NCBI GenBank assembly: GCA_020638035.1 | Contig: JACKJI010000010.1 | Location: forward strand, 15,021 to 79,020 | Reading direction: 5' to 3' | Length of the DNA stretch: 64,000 bases | Source of the DNA: Hyphomicrobiaceae bacterium | Lineage (GTDB): Bacteria; Pseudomonadota; Alphaproteobacteria; Rhizobiales; Hyphomicrobiaceae | In this document: positions 63,211 to 64,000 of the stretch, in pieces | Position numbering within the stretch: position 1 is the first letter of the stretch | Layout: every line of letters begins with the position of its first letter | The notes under the pieces: generated by a model | Told to the model about the DNA's origin: nothing | Seen by the model: the letters and a program-made list of their open reading frames with translations, nothing else | Database searches by the model: none | Position numbers and translations under genes: made by a program

Positions 63211-63633
63211 CTGGGACTGTGGCTCCGGTTGGTGGTGGGCCAACGCCGCGGGTGCCCCGCTCACTCTTCCCACCGTCAGGATGGACCGTCGTGCGACTAG
63301 CCGCCGTTCTTGGCATCATCATCCCGAATGCGATTCCTATATGCGATGCGTGAAGCGCGCTGCAAGAGGGATTCTCGACTCTCCCGTCACGGTTTCTGAG
63401 GATTGCGAAATGCGCTGTTACCGCGCCACGCACACGTTGATATCAAATGGCGCAAACAAGCCGCCCGTACCGCGCGCAACAGGCCGACAGAGTCGGTCGC
63501 GCCGCATGAACGCGAGCCGCCGCGCCATCGCATATCGTCGACCGTATGGCTGTCGTGTGACCGACTGGCGGCTGAACGTGCACGCGTTTTCTTCCAGCCA
63601 ATGTGCGGCTCCATTGAATCCGACTCGAGAATC
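63211..63633. other. Intergenic region upstream of kamA
   Basis: It should contain the kamA promoter. No promoter boxes, repeats or RNA hairpins with T-runs were recognised. Short frames in both directions have no family resemblance. Confidence 0.5.
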
Positions 63634-64000
63634 TCAACCTGGAGATTGCCCGGCATGCAGGTTGCGTAGCGCGGTCAGGATCGCAGCTCCGGCAACAGGC
63701 GTGCGGGCTGCCGGCCCCGCCAGCGTGTTGAGATCGGGCAAGGTTGCCAGCGCTTCGGGAAAGGTCTGGTGGCTGGTGTAGACGCTGGTTGTGACGAGCA
63801 CCGGCAATCCCGCGCCACGCGCCGAGACGAGCCCGTTGACCGAATCTTCCAGTGCCAGGCAACGGTCGGGTTTGATTCCCAGCCGTTCGAGGGCCAGCAG
63901 GTAGACGTCGGGCGCGGGCTTCTTGTTCGTCACCATGTCGCCGGCGGCGATCGCCTCGAAAAAGCCTAAGCCGTCGGACCCGAGCGTCGCACGGATGAGG
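63634..64000 (-). CDS. CbbY-like HAD phosphatase (5' part off the window)
   Basis: The C-terminal ~121 residues of a HAD-family beta-phosphoglucomutase/CbbY-type phosphatase. The frame continues to the window edge (LIRATLGSDGLGFFEAIAAG, then DMVTNKKPAPDVYLLALERLG). The lysine of motif III is in NKKPAPD and the metal Asp region is CLALEDSVNGLVSARGAG. Motif I (DxD) would lie right of 64000. In autotrophic or methylotrophic bacteria CbbY dephosphorylates xylulose-1,5-bisphosphate, but other phosphatases of this shape exist. Confidence 0.82.
   Translation of the reverse strand, partial: LIRATLGSDGLGFFEAIAAGDMVTNKKPAPDVYLLALERLGIKPDRCLALEDSVNGLVSARGAGLPVLVTTSVYTSHQTFPEALATLPDLNTLAGPAARTPVAGAAILTALRNLHAGQSPG

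Overview
The window is high-GC DNA from an alphaproteobacterium, most likely of the order Hyphomicrobiales and plausibly a Hyphomicrobium-like sulfur-oxidising methylotroph. The grounds are an RcdA/DUF1465 protein, DUF1192, a TIGR01459-type HAD hydrolase, a CIRCE-controlled groESL operon, and above all the lipoate-binding-protein sulfur-oxidation genes typical of the Hyphomicrobium sHdr pathway. No rRNA, tRNA, CRISPR array, phage or transposase gene was recognised. Coding density is high, and mobile signal is limited to intergenic palindromic repeats and one MITE-like element.

Layout. 1-4.1 kb: the end of an amino-acid-binding protein gene, metC, a CbiX-like chelatase, and a membrane protein/winged-helix regulator pair. 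4.2-9.0 kb: an exosortase locus made of an extra uppS, an exosortase fused to an EpsI domain, and a VIT/VWA protein carrying a PEP-CTERM-like tail. 9.4-19.1 kb: housekeeping and redox genes (carboxylate-amine ligase, YceI, SDR, gor, two DUF2059 proteins, rpiA, gabD, gph). 19.3-35.3 kb: a sulfur and lipoate island. On the minus strand it reads MMPL transporter, FdnI-like cytochrome b, NarI-like cytochrome b, HdrD/DsrK-like Fe-S protein, LipS2, small periplasmic protein, LipT, LipS1, DM13 protein, sLpl(AB), DsrE and LbpA. On the plus strand it reads DsrE2, TusA and a FadL-like porin. 35.6-49 kb: mixed genes (rpmE, rcdA, quinone oxidoreductase, a bactofilin-cadherin fusion, a degenerate EAL protein, a class III aminotransferase, a degenerate SDR, a truncated haemoglobin, ppk2). 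49.2-53.5 kb: groES, a 48-residue membrane peptide, groEL, a MITE-like repeat and prfC. 53.6-57.3 kb: a second, divergent exosortase-fold protein with an overlapping partner gene and a 5'-nucleotidase-like protein. 57.5-63.2 kb: a tight four-gene operon of lysine 2,3-aminomutase, two ATP-grasp ligases and a GNAT-deacetylase-GNAT fusion. The window ends inside a CbbY-like HAD phosphatase.

How the genes work together. The sulfur island has everything needed to assemble lipoate on LbpA (ligase, two radical SAM sulfur-insertion enzymes, a flavoprotein) and to pass sulfane sulfur (TusA, DsrE, DsrE2). It lacks the soluble sHdr core (HdrA, HdrC1B1, HdrC2B2). In its place stands a membrane-linked Hdr-like module that could deliver electrons to quinone. 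The KamA operon looks like a route from lysine to a beta-lysine-containing, ligase-joined and acetylated small molecule. The two exosortase loci imply two surface-protein sorting activities, only one of which has a visible target here. The strongest candidates for undescribed biology are the KamA/ATP-grasp/GNAT-deacetylase operon, the divergent exosortase pair at 54-55.5 kb, and the membrane Hdr module attached to the lipoate-assembly genes.
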